The notes below the pieces were generated by a model, which had not been told where the DNA came from, searched no databases, and saw only the letters and a list, made by a program, of their open reading frames with translations. A DNA stretch of 61,513 nucleotides from Chloroflexota bacterium (lineage in GTDB: Bacteria; Chloroflexota; Dehalococcoidia; Dehalococcoidales; RBG-16-60-22), in contig JACPQC010000033.1 in the NCBI GenBank assembly GCA_016190695.1, positions 1-61,513 of the forward strand, in the 5' to 3' direction. Below, in pieces: positions 51,661 through 61,513 of the stretch; positions within the stretch are counted from its first letter, which is position 1; every line of letters starts with the position of its first letter. Both the position numbers and the translations under genes were made by a program.

Positions 51661-54381
51661 CTATGCGTGACGGGATGCTTGCCAATTGCTTCTGTGCGGC
51701 TGCCATTTCCCCAGGGTGAACAGGTTGGGGAACAGGAATTTCCGTAACTCCTCGATGCTGAAGAGAAGACCGCCGGCGAGGAGGGCTATGCCCCACTGCG
51801 ATATCCCCAGCGGCACGGTCCTGAAGGCAGCCTGCAGAGGCGGCGCGTAGATGGCGGCAATCTGCAGCAAGATGCCGGCGCCGATACCCACCAGGAGCCA
51901 CCGGTTCCGGAGCAGCCCCAGCCTGAACACGGTCTTGGTATCGGAGCGGGCGTTAAAGGCGCGGAACCATTCAAAAGCGACCATGGTCGTGAAAGCGACC
52001 GTCCTGGCCTCGTCCAGGCCCATTCTCGACTGCGCCCAGGTGAAAACGGTGAATACGCCCACACCCATTAGCGTAGCCAGAAAGCCGATGCGTATCAGCA
52101 GCCCCGGGTAGATGAGACCCACCTTTGGATGCCGGGGGGGCTGCAGCAGCTCGTCCCCGCTCTTCGGCTCCAGGCCAAGAGGAATGCCTGAAGAGGTATC
52201 GGTGACCAAGTTGACCCAGATGATCTGCACGGCGCGCAGTGGCGCCTGGCCGACAAACCAGATGGCCAGCACCAGGGCCAGCAGTTCCCCCAGGTTGGTG
52301 CTCAGCAGGAAGAAGATGACATTGCGCAGGCGGTTGAAAATGGCCCTGCCTTCATCAACGGCAGCCACCACCGAGGCAAAGTTATCATCGGCCAGAGTCA
52401 TGTCCGAGGCTTCCTTGGCCACGTCCGTGCCAGTGATGCCCATGGCCACGCCGATGTCTGCCGATTTGAGCGCCGGGGCATCGTTGACGCCATCGCCGGT
52501 CATGGCTACCACATGCCCGTGACTTTTGAGCGCGTTTACTATCCGTAACTTCTGGAGCGGCTCGATCCGGGCGAAGACGGAGACGTCCTCGATCTGGCGC
52601 AGCAGTTCGTCATCGGATATCTCCTTCAATTCGCCCCCGCTGATGGCCTTGCCGGTTAGACCGATCTGCCCCGCGATCGATTCGGCGGTCACTTTATGGT
52701 CCCCGGTGATCATTATCACCTTGATACCAGCCTGCTTGCAGAGCCTGACCGACTCTCTGGCCTCCTCACGGGGGGGATCGGCCATGCCGGCCATGCCCAC
52801 AAAGACCAGCTTGCCCTTGATGTCGTCTTCGACCAGCTCTTCCCGGTCATAAGGAAAATCGGCATAGGCGGTAGCGATGACCCGCATCGCCTGCCTGGCC
52901 ATAGTCTCATTGGCCTGCATAAAGTCAAGGACGTCAGCCTCTCCCAGTGGCGCCGCTTCGCCATTCCTGAGCACGTACCGGCTCATGGACAGCAGCCTCT
53001 CCGCAGCCCCCTTGACATAGACCCTTCTGTCACCGTCACACGGGTGCAGCGTGGCCATGTACAGTTTTTCGCTCTGGAAAGGTATCTCGTCGAAGCGGGG
53101 ACAGGCCTTTTCCAGTTTCTCCTTGTTCATACCCGCCTTGGCCGCGGCCACCACCAAAGCGCCTTCAGTGGGATCGCCGAAGATGCTGCAGAAGGCGTCC
53201 TCGCAGGAGAGCAGGGAATCGTTGCACAGCGCCCCAATCCTGAGAGCGGTCAGCAGCGCGGGATTGTCATCAAGCTTCAGGGGCTGGCCGTCGCGGCGGA
53301 ACTCTCCCTGGGGCATATAGCCCTCTCCGGTCACTTCTATCCACCGGCCGTCAACGTACATCCGCCTGACCGTCATCTGGTTCAGCGTCAGGGTACCGGT
53401 CTTGTCAGAGCAGATGACGGTGGCCGAACCCAGGGTCTCCACCGCTACCAGTTTGCGGATAATGGCGTTTCGCTGGGCCATGCGCCTCATCCCCACCGCC
53501 AGCACCACGGTGACCACTGCCGGAAGCCCCTCAGGTATGGCGGACACGCCGGCGGCCACAGCCAGGAGGAACAGCTCCAGCCACTCAAGCTGTTTGACGA
53601 CCCCGCCGATCAGTATCAGGCTGGCAATGCCCATAAAAAAGATGATGATGATCTGGCTGAGCTTGCCTATGCTCTTCTGAAGAGGGGTCTTCTCCTGCTT
53701 TATCTCCTGGATGGCCGAGGCGATCTCGCCTATCTCGGTCTTCATGCCGGTCTGGACGACAAGGGCGGTGGCCCGGCCATAGGTGACGATGGTGCCCATG
53801 AACACCATGTTCTTCCTGTCAGCCACCGGGGACTCTCCGTGAATGACCTCGGTGACCTTGTCAACGGGCATGGATTCCCCGGTAAGTATCGCCTCGTTGA
53901 CCTTCAGGTTGGAAAGGTCTATGAGACGGGCGTCTGCCGGCACTTTGTCGCCGGTCTCCAGGAGCACGATGTCTCCGGGGACGATCTCCCGGGCCGGCAC
54001 CTCCCTCACTTTGCCATCGCGCCTGACCGAAGCCTTTGGCGCGGCCATCTGGATGAGGGCTTCCATCGCCTTCTCCGCCCGGGTCTCCTGGATATAGCCG
54101 ATGACGGCATTGAACAGCAGTACCGTCGCTATCACGCCGGCATCGAGATAGTGTTCAACCGCTACTGAAATGGCGACCGCGGCGAAGAGCACGTAGATCA
54201 GCGGGCTGAGGAACTGCCGGAAAAAGACCACCAGGGGTGGGGTCTTCTTGCGACCCCTGAGTTCGTTCGGGCCGTGCTGCGCCAGCCGCTCTCTGGCTAC
54301 ATCTTCGGCAAGGCCGGCCCGCCGCGAATCCAGCGTCTGGAAAGCCTCTTCCAGATTGAGATTATGCCATCCGCCTTGCAT
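51661..54381 (-). CDS. Cation-transporting P-type ATPase (type IIA/IIB, Ca2+-ATPase-like)
   Basis: A roughly 906-aa P-type ATPase. It has the N-terminal cation ATPase domain ([16 protein letters not shown]), [12 protein letters not shown] in the actuator, the phosphorylation site [33 protein letters not shown], and a C-terminal helical domain. The M4 ion site [12 protein letters not shown] supports the Ca2+ class. I place the start at 54381 (MQGGWHNL), where homology begins; ATGs at 54396 and farther upstream are possible. Confidence 0.9.
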   Translation of the reverse strand: MQGGWHNLNLEEAFQTLDSRRAGLAEDVARERLAQHGPNELRGRKKTPPLVVFFRQFLSPLIYVLFAAVAISVAVEHYLDAGVIATVLLFNAVIGYIQETRAEKAMEALIQMAAPKASVRRDGKVREVPAREIVPGDIVLLETGDKVPADARLIDLSNLKVNEAILTGESMPVDKVTEVIHGESPVADRKNMVFMGTIVTYGRATALVVQTGMKTEIGEIASAIQEIKQEKTPLQKSIGKLSQIIIIFFMGIASLILIGGVVKQLEWLELFLLAVAAGVSAIPEGLPAVVTVVLAVGMRRMAQRNAIIRKLVAVETLGSATVICSDKTGTLTLNQMTVRRMYVDGRWIEVTGEGYMPQGEFRRDGQPLKLDDNPALLTALRIGALCNDSLLSCEDAFCSIFGDPTEGALVVAAAKAGMNKEKLEKACPRFDEIPFQSEKLYMATLHPCDGDRRVYVKGAAERLLSMSRYVLRNGEAAPLGEADVLDFMQANETMARQAMRVIATAYADFPYDREELVEDDIKGKLVFVGMAGMADPPREEARESVRLCKQAGIKVIMITGDHKVTAESIAGQIGLTGKAISGGELKEISDDELLRQIEDVSVFARIEPLQKLRIVNALKSHGHVVAMTGDGVNDAPALKSADIGVAMGITGTDVAKEASDMTLADDNFASVVAAVDEGRAIFNRLRNVIFFLLSTNLGELLALVLAIWFVGQAPLRAVQIIWVNLVTDTSSGIPLGLEPKSGDELLQPPRHPKVGLIYPGLLIRIGFLATLMGVGVFTVFTWAQSRMGLDEARTVAFTTMVAFEWFRAFNARSDTKTVFRLGLLRNRWLLVGIGAGILLQIAAIYAPPLQAAFRTVPLGISQWGIALLAGGLLFSIEELRKFLFPNLFTLGKWQPHRSNWQASRHA

Positions 54382-54531
54382 ACCCTCACTATAGCACATT
54401 ACAGCAGCGATGATAATAAGTACCGGCACTTAGTTAGCAGGCGTAGTAATGCCGGTACAGGAGCGGCCCTTTCCGGGGAAGAGGGCTTCCTTGAATGCCG
54501 TTCGAGCCAGGCCAAGCTTATCAACGTGGCG

Positions 54532-54747
54532 TCAGTAAAGCAGAGGCTCCCTGGGCTTGCTGAAGAAGACCCAGTATACCACCGGCAAGATGCCCGCGGT
54601 GTTAAGCACCAGGATGGCAATGAACCATTTGAGATGTCCGTTCCGGCCAGCCCGCCACATCGCCATGCCCTTCCAGAAGACTTCCCACAGGGCGATCAGC
54701 AGTATCAGTGGCCATACCAGTGATATGTCCCCAAGCCCTCCGATCAT
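54532..54747 (-). CDS. DUF5652-like two-helix membrane protein
   Basis: A 71-aa protein beginning MIGGLGDISLVWPLILLIAL with two helices, separated by WKGMAMWRAGRNGHLKWF, the usual core of DUF5652 proteins. GGAGG precedes the ATG at 54747. Function unknown. Confidence 0.72.
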   Translation of the reverse strand: MIGGLGDISLVWPLILLIALWEVFWKGMAMWRAGRNGHLKWFIAILVLNTAGILPVVYWVFFSKPREPLLY

Positions 54748-54841
54748 CGCCTTACCTCCAAGTATAGTCGAGCCTGTGGCCTTATCGCCTGTTCCCACCC
54801 ATTATACTCTGACGGGTTTCCTGCTGGGAAGCGCAGCCCGA

Positions 54842-54871
54842 TTGCGCCTTGTCTCCGGTTTCACCTATAAT
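54842..54871 (+). promoter_or_regulatory. Promoter of the MFS transporter gene
   Basis: TTGCGC (54842-54847) and TATAAT (54866-54871) are 18 bases apart, about 60 bases before the TTG start. Confidence 0.6.
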
Positions 54872-54930
54872 AAGTGGACTGACGGGGCGGAGTACACGCG
54901 CCGCACCTATCCCAACTGACAGGAGCGCCA

Positions 54931-56181
54931 TTGCCAGCCGTTTACCTTTCACGCAAAATGTTCTACGGATGGGTGGTAGTGGCAGCCTGCTTCATCATCG
55001 GCACCGTTATCTTCGGCATATATTTCTCCTTCGGCGTCTTCTTCAAGTCAATAGAGGCCGAGTTTGACCTGCCCCGCGCCGCTGTCTCCGCCATACTGTC
55101 GGTACAGATGGTGCTGGGCATCCTGTTCACCATAGCCGGCGGCTGGGCCTCGGATAGATATGGACCCAGAATGGTCTTCCTGCTCATGGGCCTGTTTACC
55201 GGTTTAAGCCTAGTGTTGACCAGCCGGGTGGATGCCTTCTGGCAATTGTTCATCACCTACAGCTTGCTCCTTTCAATGGGGGCCAACGCCACCTACGTGG
55301 TGCTGACTTCCACCGTCTCCCACTGGTTTGCCGCGAAGAGGGGCCTGGCCCTGGGCATCGCCGGTTCGGGGGTGGGGCTGGGGGCGATGGTCGTCCCGCT
55401 GCTGGCCACCTTTCTCATCTCGGCACTGGACTGGCGGGCGGCCTACCTCGTAATCGGCCTGTTGGCGTGGGCAATTGTCCTGCCCCTGTCGCGGCTGCTG
55501 CGCAAGGAGCCTGCCGACATTGGCGCCCAGCCCGATGGCGCCAGCTTCCAGTCGTCAGTGGAGACCGGTCAACCGGGCATCGAGGACACGCTTCCCTATC
55601 TGTCGCTACCCCAGGCCTGGCGCACCAGGAGCTTCTGGATGGTCATGTTTATCTGGCTTTTCTTCGCCGGCAACGCCTTCCTGGTATTCACTCATATCGT
55701 GCCGCACGCTACAGACATGGGCATTTCCAGGGAAGGGGCGGCCACCGTGCTCAGCATCATCGGCGGGGTGGGCATCGCCGGGCGCATTTTCATGGGCGGC
55801 GTCTCTGACCGGATGGGGCGAAAATCAGCCCTGGTGATGAGCACGCTGGTCCAGGCGGGGGCCATGGTCTGGCTGGTCTGGGCACAGTCCCTGTGGGCGC
55901 TCTACGTCTTCGCCGTGGTCTATGGCTTCACCTACGGGGGCATAAACTCCACCGCTTCAGCCCTTATCTGCGACGCCTTCGGGCTGGCGCGCATCGGCGC
56001 AATCCTCGGCGTCCTGGATATCGGCTTCGGGCTGGGCGGGGCCATCGGCCCGGCGCTGGGAGGGCTGGTCTTTGACGCCAGGGGCGATTACCAGATGGCC
56101 TTCTGGCTGGGGGCGGCCAGCATGCTGATAGTGACCTGGCTGGTCGTCCTTATCAGGCGGGAGGTTGGGCGGCAGATTTAG
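54931..56181 (+). CDS. MFS transporter, OFA/monocarboxylate type
   Basis: A 416-aa transporter with 12 predicted helices. The start MFYGWVVVAACFIIGTVIFG and LGIAGSGVGLGAMVVPLLAT resemble oxalate/formate-antiporter and monocarboxylate carriers; GGWASDRYGPRM is the MFS loop 2-3 motif. The TTG start has CAGGAGC upstream. It likely moves an organic acid. Confidence 0.85.
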   Translation: MPAVYLSRKMFYGWVVVAACFIIGTVIFGIYFSFGVFFKSIEAEFDLPRAAVSAILSVQMVLGILFTIAGGWASDRYGPRMVFLLMGLFTGLSLVLTSRVDAFWQLFITYSLLLSMGANATYVVLTSTVSHWFAAKRGLALGIAGSGVGLGAMVVPLLATFLISALDWRAAYLVIGLLAWAIVLPLSRLLRKEPADIGAQPDGASFQSSVETGQPGIEDTLPYLSLPQAWRTRSFWMVMFIWLFFAGNAFLVFTHIVPHATDMGISREGAATVLSIIGGVGIAGRIFMGGVSDRMGRKSALVMSTLVQAGAMVWLVWAQSLWALYVFAVVYGFTYGGINSTASALICDAFGLARIGAILGVLDIGFGLGGAIGPALGGLVFDARGDYQMAFWLGAASMLIVTWLVVLIRREVGRQI

Positions 56182-56199
56182 TGGGTGTTACTCACTCTA

Positions 56200-57654
56200 C
56201 TAAAACGCGAACATCCGGGCGGCAATCTCGGCCAGCCTCATCACCGGGCCGGGGGCGATGCCGATGAACAGCACGCCCAGGGCGGAGAGGGTCAAGGCCA
56301 GGCGCAGAGACGCCGTAGAGGGCACTCTTTCCCCGGAGACAGGCTCTCCAAACCACATCACCCTGACCACCCGCAGGTAGTAGTAGGCTGATATCACGCT
56401 GTTGACTACGGCAATGACCACCAGCCAGATAAGGCCGTGCTGTACCGCCGCATTAAAGATGTAAACCTTGGCCATGAACCCGGCGGCGGGCGGCATACCG
56501 ATGAGCGATATCAGGAACAGGCTCAACCCCAGGGCCACTAATGGGGCGCGCTTGCCCATGCCGGCAAAGTCGGCGATGAGGTCGCTCTGCACCCTGTTGG
56601 AGATGGCGATGATGGCGATAAAGGCGCCGATATTGGTCAGGGCATAGCTGGCCAGGAAAAAGATGACCCCGCTCCTCCCCAGCACCTCCGTCACCGGGGA
56701 TACACCCATGACAGCCAGGCCGATCATCAGGTAGCCGGCCTGGGCGACGCTGGAGTAACCCATCATGCGCTTGATGTTAGCCTGGGGAATGGCGGCCACG
56801 TTGCCGATGGTCATGCTGATGACGGCCAGCACAGCGAAGATCAGACCCCAGTCCAGGCTCAACTGGGGGGCGCCGAAAGCGGTGAAAAAGACCCTCATGA
56901 TCACGGCGAAACCGGCCGCCTTGCTGGCCACCGAGAGATAACCGGTTATCGGAGTGGGCGCGCCCTCGTAGACATCGGGAACCCACATCTGGAAGGGCAC
57001 GGCGGCAATTTTGAATCCGAACCCGGCCACCATCAGTAAGACGCCGAGCAGCAGCGCCGGGCTGGACGTGAGCGAAGCCGATTGTATCGAAGCAGCAATT
57101 GCGCCCAGTTGCGTCTCGCCGGTGAAGCCGAAGACCAGGGCCATTCCGTAGAGCAACACCGCCGATGATATCGCCCCCAGCAGCAAGTATTTCAACGAGG
57201 CCTCGCTGGAGCGGGGGTCTTTGAGGAAGCCGACCAGGGCGTAGAGCGAGATGCTGGTCAGCTCCAGGGCGATGTAGATGGAAATCAGGTCGGCGGTGGC
57301 CGCCATGAGCATCGCCCCCAGCGTGGCCAGCAACACCATCGCGTAATATTCGCCCTGGAAGCGCTCCATGCGATGGACGTAATCGGCCGAAGCCAGTATG
57401 ATCAGGAAGGCCACGCCCAAGAACAGCAGTTTGAAGAACAGGGCGAAGTTGTCCACGGCCATCATATTGTTGAAGATGGCCGGGTAGCTGCCTCCCCACA
57501 GGGCAATGCTGACGCCGCCGGATATGACGATGCCAACCAGGCTGATCACGCCCAGCGACCGCTTGTTACTAACCGCCAGGTCAAGCAGCACTACTGCTAT
57601 GGCGAAGGCGACCAGCACCAGTTCCGGCATCAGCAACAACAGATTCAAAGCCAA
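56200..57654 (-). CDS. nuoN: NADH-quinone oxidoreductase subunit N
   Basis: A 484-aa proton-translocating antiporter-like membrane subunit of complex I: ELTSISLYALVGFLKDP, MWVPDVYEGAPTPITGYLSV with conserved Glu and Lys nearby, and MMGYSSVAQAGYLMIGLAV. It lies 41 bp after nuoM on the minus strand and is the last nuo gene here. Confidence 0.95.
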   Translation of the reverse strand: MALNLLLLMPELVLVAFAIAVVLLDLAVSNKRSLGVISLVGIVISGGVSIALWGGSYPAIFNNMMAVDNFALFFKLLFLGVAFLIILASADYVHRMERFQGEYYAMVLLATLGAMLMAATADLISIYIALELTSISLYALVGFLKDPRSSEASLKYLLLGAISSAVLLYGMALVFGFTGETQLGAIAASIQSASLTSSPALLLGVLLMVAGFGFKIAAVPFQMWVPDVYEGAPTPITGYLSVASKAAGFAVIMRVFFTAFGAPQLSLDWGLIFAVLAVISMTIGNVAAIPQANIKRMMGYSSVAQAGYLMIGLAVMGVSPVTEVLGRSGVIFFLASYALTNIGAFIAIIAISNRVQSDLIADFAGMGKRAPLVALGLSLFLISLIGMPPAAGFMAKVYIFNAAVQHGLIWLVVIAVVNSVISAYYYLRVVRVMWFGEPVSGERVPSTASLRLALTLSALGVLFIGIAPGPVMRLAEIAARMFAF

Positions 57655-57695
57655 TTCACCTCTTGCCTAAGCATAAAACCGCTTGCCAACACTGC

Positions 57696-59189
57696 TTATC
57701 CGCCCAGCAACCCCACCACCGGTGACACGCCCAGCCTGATGACATCGGTCAGTATTGCCGGGTAGATGCCAACCAGCATGATGACCGCCACCAGTACGAA
57801 GGTGTACACCTTCTCCAGGGCGTCAGCGTCCTTGACGCCGTTGAACTCCTCTTTCACCGGGCCGTAGAACACCCGCTGCACCATCCACAGGATGTAGCCG
57901 GCGGTGACGACCACGCCGAGCACGCCGAGCAGAGTGTAGACCTGGATGCCGGGGAAGGCGGTACTGGTAAAGCTGCCCACGAACACCAGGAACTCGGCGG
58001 CGAACCCGCTGGTGGTAGGCAGACCCAGCGAGGCCAGCCCGGCAATGGAAAATACCACGGCCATCACGGGCGCCTGCCGGGCCAGGCCGCCCAGCTTGTT
58101 CAGATTGCGCTCATGGATATTGTGTATGATCAGCCCGGCCAGGGCGAACATCAATCCCGTCACTACCCCGTGACTGAACATCTGCAGGGCGGCGCCGGTG
58201 AGGCTCACCTGCCCCAGGGCGAAGATGCCGAGCAGGACGTAGCCCATGTGGCTGATGCTGCTGTAGGCCACCATTCTTTTCACATCGGTCTGGCGCATGG
58301 TCACCGCCGCGCCGTAGAGCACGCCGATAATGGCCAGCGCCACCAGGAACTGGGCGTACTGGCGCGCCACATCCGGGAAGAAGCTCAATGGAAGCCTTAT
58401 CATGCCGTAGCCGCCCATCTTGATGAGCACCCCGGCCAGCATGACGCTGACCGCCGTCGGCGCATCGGTATGGGCGTCGGGCAACCAGGTGTGCAGCGGG
58501 AAGACAGGCAGCTTGACGGCGAAGGCGATTATCAGCAGCAGGAAAATGGGGGCGGGCCGCATCACGGACTGCGCCATGCCCAGCCCTTGCTGGGAGATGT
58601 CCACCATGCTCAGGCTGCCCGTGGTGAAGAACATCGCCAGGATGCCGGCCAGCATGAAGGCGCTGCCGAAGAGGGTGTATATCACGTACTTGGTCGCCGA
58701 GTATTCTCTTCGACCGGTGCCCCAGATAGAGATGAGGAAGTACATGGGAATGACCTCTATCTCCCAGAAGATGAAGAACAGCAGCAGGTCCAGGGAGGCG
58801 AACACGCCCAGGATGCTGGTCTCCAGGAGCAGGAGCCAGGCGAAGTACTCTCTCACCCTGAGATTGACCTTCCAGGAGATGAGCACGGCGAGGAAGCCGA
58901 GCAAGGCGGTGAGCAGGAGCAATGGCAGGCTGAGGCCGTCCACGCCGAGATGGTAATAGGCGTTCAGCGGCCCGATCCAGGGCAGCTTCTCCTCGAACTG
59001 GATGAGACCCGCGGCCGCCGGCGAGCGGTCAAAGGCGGCGAAAAGGGCTATGGCCAGTGCCAGGGGGATAAAGGAGGCAACAGCGGCCATGCGCTTGATC
59101 ACCCCGGCAGACAGGCCGGGTATGAAAGCTACCAGCGCCGCCCCGATAGCGGGGAGGAAGACCAGGATTGACAGATAGCTAAGCTCCAA
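57696..59189 (-). CDS. nuoM: NADH-quinone oxidoreductase subunit M
   Basis: A 497-aa subunit: HLGVDGLSLPLLLLTALLG, FIFWEIEVIPMYFLISIWG with the conserved Glu, LPVFPLHTWLPDAHTDAPTA and MVAYSSISHMGYVLLGI. It stands between nuoL (18 bp) and nuoN. Confidence 0.96.
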   Translation of the reverse strand: MELSYLSILVFLPAIGAALVAFIPGLSAGVIKRMAAVASFIPLALAIALFAAFDRSPAAAGLIQFEEKLPWIGPLNAYYHLGVDGLSLPLLLLTALLGFLAVLISWKVNLRVREYFAWLLLLETSILGVFASLDLLLFFIFWEIEVIPMYFLISIWGTGRREYSATKYVIYTLFGSAFMLAGILAMFFTTGSLSMVDISQQGLGMAQSVMRPAPIFLLLIIAFAVKLPVFPLHTWLPDAHTDAPTAVSVMLAGVLIKMGGYGMIRLPLSFFPDVARQYAQFLVALAIIGVLYGAAVTMRQTDVKRMVAYSSISHMGYVLLGIFALGQVSLTGAALQMFSHGVVTGLMFALAGLIIHNIHERNLNKLGGLARQAPVMAVVFSIAGLASLGLPTTSGFAAEFLVFVGSFTSTAFPGIQVYTLLGVLGVVVTAGYILWMVQRVFYGPVKEEFNGVKDADALEKVYTFVLVAVIMLVGIYPAILTDVIRLGVSPVVGLLGG

Positions 59190-59207
59190 TCGCGTCGCTC
59201 CTAAATA

Positions 59208-61103
59208 TCATCTCAACAGGACAAAGAGGGCAAGGGCCAGCAACCCCAGCCCGATGACCATTCCATATACCTGCAACTGGCCAGTCTGCGCCCTCCTGAC
59301 GCCTCTGCCAGCAAGGATAGTCCCGCTGGCTATTCCGTTTACCGCCCCGTCCACCCCTCTCTCATCCACTTTCTGCAAGCCCCTGAACAGGCCGCCCACC
59401 AGTGCCAATCTTACGATGACGCCTTCATACAGCTCATCGAACCAGAACTTCCTGGAGAGCATGACATACAGCGGGTGGAACCAGCCGCCGATGGCCTCCG
59501 CGGACAGCCATCGGGCGCTGTAGATGGCATAGGCCAGGAAGATGCCCAGGCCGGCCAGGATGAGCGAGAGCCAGGGCAGAAACTGAGTAAACGGGTGGAA
59601 CAGCCCCTCGATGAAGCCGTGCGTCTCACCGTGCCCCATGAAAGCGCCGAACTGCCCGCCGACATTCCAGAATCCGGAGACCACCGCCAGTACGGCCAGG
59701 AAGGCCATCGGCAGCACCATCACCTTTGGCGATTCGTGGGGATGATGGCCATGTGTCTCAGGAGCGCCGCCGCGGTACTCTCCGCCGAAGGTCATGAACA
59801 CGGCCCGGAACATGTAGAAGGCGGTCATGAACACCGTTATCAGCGCCAGGTAGAACAGGACCGGCTGGCTCTCCAATGAGGTTATCAGTATTTCATCTTT
59901 GCTCCAGAACCCGGAAAGGGGCCAGATGCCGGCCAGGCTCAGGGAAGCGATGACAATAGTAATAAATGTCCAGGGCATAAACCGGCGCAGCCCGCCCATG
60001 AGCCGCATGTCAAAGGTGCCGGTGGCGTGGTTGACGCTGCCCGCCCCCAGGAAGAGCAGCGCCTTGAAAAAGGCATGGTTGAACAGGTGGAACATGCCCA
60101 CGGCCACCCCGCCCGTAGCCAGCCCCAGCATCATGTAGCCAAGCTGGCTGATGGTGGAGTAAGCCATGACCCGCTTGATGTCGTTGGCCACAAGCCCCAT
60201 CGAGGCGGCGAAAATGGCGGTGAAGCCACCGATAATGGCCACCGTGGTCGTCGCCTGGATGGAATGCTCGAAGAGGGGAAACATCCGGGCCACCAGGAAC
60301 ACGCCTGCCGCCACCATGGTAGCGGCATGTATCAGGGCGCTGACCGGGGTAGGGCCTTCCATCGCGTCGGGCAGCCAGACGTGGAGCGGGAACTGGGCTG
60401 ATTTGCCCACCGCCCCGGCGAAGAGGCCTATAGCCGCCCAGGTGAGGACGGCGCCGCCCAGAACACCGGCCAGGGCCAGTTCGCGCAGTTCAACGATATC
60501 AAAGGTGCCGGTGTTGGCGTACAGTACCAGTATGCCGGCGAGAAAGCCGAAATCTCCCAGCCTGGTGACGATGAAGGCCTTCTTGGCGGCATTGGCCGCA
60601 GAGGGCTTGTGGAACCAGAACCCGATGAGCAGGTAAGAGCACAGCCCTACCAGTTCCCAGAAGACGAACATGAACACCAGGTTGTTGGCCAGCACCAGCC
60701 CCAGCATGGAGGCGGTGAACAGTGACATCCAGGCGAAGTAGCGGTGGTAGCCGGGGTCGCCGTGCATGTAGCCCTGGGAGTATATCTGCACCATCAGGCT
60801 GACCAGGGTGACCACGATGAGCATCACCGCCGTCAGCGAGTCCACCAGCAGCCCCACCTGGATGGTCAGCCCGCCGTCCACGACCAGCCAGTTGATGCCG
60901 GGCACGGCCACCTCGTGTTCCGGCGAGGCCATAACCGCAAAAAGCGTCCAGACGGACAGCGCCAGCGAACCGGAGATAGCTATGATGGCGGTATAGCCGC
61001 TGAGCCTGGGCCGGTCCTGCAGGAGGGGCTTCAGGATAAAGGAGATTACAAAGAAGGAGATAACCGGCAGCAACAGGATGGTCCAGGCTACTTGATACGG
61101 CAT
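59208..61103 (-). CDS. nuoL: NADH-quinone oxidoreductase subunit L
   Basis: A 631-aa subunit, the largest antiporter-like arm of complex I: SLFTASMLGLVLANNLVFM, FWELVGLCSYLLIGFW, SAQFPLHVWLPDAMEGPTPV, MAYSTISQLGYMMLGLA, and a C-terminal extension consistent with the lateral helix. The ATG overlaps the stop of the preceding small gene (TAATG). Confidence 0.96.
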   Translation of the reverse strand: MPYQVAWTILLLPVISFFVISFILKPLLQDRPRLSGYTAIIAISGSLALSVWTLFAVMASPEHEVAVPGINWLVVDGGLTIQVGLLVDSLTAVMLIVVTLVSLMVQIYSQGYMHGDPGYHRYFAWMSLFTASMLGLVLANNLVFMFVFWELVGLCSYLLIGFWFHKPSAANAAKKAFIVTRLGDFGFLAGILVLYANTGTFDIVELRELALAGVLGGAVLTWAAIGLFAGAVGKSAQFPLHVWLPDAMEGPTPVSALIHAATMVAAGVFLVARMFPLFEHSIQATTTVAIIGGFTAIFAASMGLVANDIKRVMAYSTISQLGYMMLGLATGGVAVGMFHLFNHAFFKALLFLGAGSVNHATGTFDMRLMGGLRRFMPWTFITIVIASLSLAGIWPLSGFWSKDEILITSLESQPVLFYLALITVFMTAFYMFRAVFMTFGGEYRGGAPETHGHHPHESPKVMVLPMAFLAVLAVVSGFWNVGGQFGAFMGHGETHGFIEGLFHPFTQFLPWLSLILAGLGIFLAYAIYSARWLSAEAIGGWFHPLYVMLSRKFWFDELYEGVIVRLALVGGLFRGLQKVDERGVDGAVNGIASGTILAGRGVRRAQTGQLQVYGMVIGLGLLALALFVLLR

Positions 61104-61297
61104 TACAGCTTCCTCAGTACCTCTCTTGTCACGTGCTCCCTATCTTTAGGCACCAGGATGGAGTATGTGGTCAACTCCTGTCCCATCGGCAGTCCGGAAA
61201 CGGGCATGATATGGGTGGGGATTCCCTCGCCCTCGAAAAGCTCTTTCCACATCTCCGCCAGTACCAGGTTCGGCGTCTTTTTAATTTCTACCCACAT
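61103..61297 (-). CDS. DUF2007-like small protein
   Basis: A 64-aa protein beginning MWVEIKKTPNLVLAEMWKEL, with LFEGEGIPTHI and SILVPKDREHVTREVLRKL, the layout of DUF2007 signal-transducing-type domains. It overlaps nuoL by one base, so the two are translated together. Its function in complex I is unknown. Confidence 0.75.
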   Translation of the reverse strand: MWVEIKKTPNLVLAEMWKELFEGEGIPTHIMPVSGLPMGQELTTYSILVPKDREHVTREVLRKL

Positions 61298-61365
61298 GAT
61301 TACCCCTTACTTCTCCAACCGGCTTTGTATCAAAAAGGGCTTTCCTTCATGTCACCCTGAGCACA

Positions 61366-61513
61366 TTCGCTGCGCTCAGAGCTTGTGAAGAAATTCATTC
61401 TCAGGCATAATGGGCAATAATGCCGATCAGCATGAGGTGAAGGTAAATGAGCCAAACGATGCTCCCGGTGGAACTGCCTGAGACCAGGAATGTGTTGATG
61501 CCAAAGCCAACGA
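61366..61513. repeat. Right copy of 148-bp inverted repeat shared by both window ends
   Basis: Inverted partner of 10-157, differing at two positions. It begins just 3' of the nuo operon leader. Confidence 0.9.
61447..61513 (+). CDS. N-terminal fragment of the same unidentified protein (runs off the window)
   Basis: ATG at 61447 after GAGGTGAAG opens MSQTMLPVELPETRNVLMPK, identical but for Arg14 to the left-edge fragment. It faces away from nuoL. The family is unknown. Confidence 0.5.
   Translation, partial: MSQTMLPVELPETRNVLMPKPT

Overview
The window reads as part of an uncultured anaerobe of the Chloroflexota, most likely the Dehalococcoidia or a close relative. This is inferred from gene content only: Pro-Ala-tethered solute-binding lipoproteins, two UbiD-type decarboxylases, an oxygen-independent cobalamin pathway, fused ADP-forming acetyl-CoA synthetase, very haem-rich cytochromes, a DUF5667-type anti-sigma partner, and IS630/IS1182/IS5 remnants. 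No rRNA or marker gene in the window proves it. Coding density is high, GC is roughly 60 percent, and GTG/TTG starts are common.

Layout. 1-5 kb: divergent tripartite-tricarboxylate (TctC) and TRAP (DctP) solute-binding lipoproteins, then a UbiD decarboxylase. 4.8-14.4 kb: one minus-strand cobalamin operon running cbiX-cbiC, cbtB, cbtA, cbiD, cbiET, cbiL, cbiF, cbiGH, cobO, cbiA from a consensus sigma-70 promoter. 14.8-17.1 kb: a GT2 glycosyltransferase and a B12-binding radical SAM protein. 17.1-20.9 kb: a small accessory island between tRNA-Pro and tRNA-Glu, with a tRNA-Lys 3' half (a likely attachment-site scar), three nested transposase remnants or elements, and an HTH-MazF-unknown operon. 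21-37.2 kb: a NarX/NarL-type two-component system, an 11-haem cytochrome with a cytochrome b subunit, envelope genes (YtxH, AI-2E-type, YihY), an ECF sigma with a DUF5667 protein, a 20-haem cytochrome and an acidic HYR-domain cytochrome. 37.4-42.9 kb: a second UbiD, NfeD-like, YchF, HolA and a ROK kinase. 43-49 kb: ADP-forming acyl-CoA synthetase, hydantoinase/dihydropyrimidinase, enoyl-CoA hydratase, nitrilase-family amidohydrolase and a ferritin-like protein. 49-56 kb: WrbA, methyltransferase, universal stress protein, P-type ATPase and MFS transporter. 56.2-61.3 kb: nuoL-nuoM-nuoN with a small leading gene.

How the genes may work together (inference): substrate capture by the binding proteins and prFMN-dependent decarboxylation would feed acyl-CoA metabolism. 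Energy is recovered as ATP by the ADP-forming synthetase and by membrane electron flow through the cytochromes and the Nuo pump. The cobalamin operon supplies corrinoid for enzymes such as the adjacent B12-radical SAM protein.

The two window ends are the same 148-bp sequence in inverted orientation. Each carries the start of the same unidentified gene, so the window is bounded by a repeat. The most interesting unexplained material is the 20-haem repeat cytochrome beside the acidic HYR cytochrome, the three-gene HTH-MazF-unknown operon, and the inverted repeats around the ROK/acyl-CoA synthetase pair.
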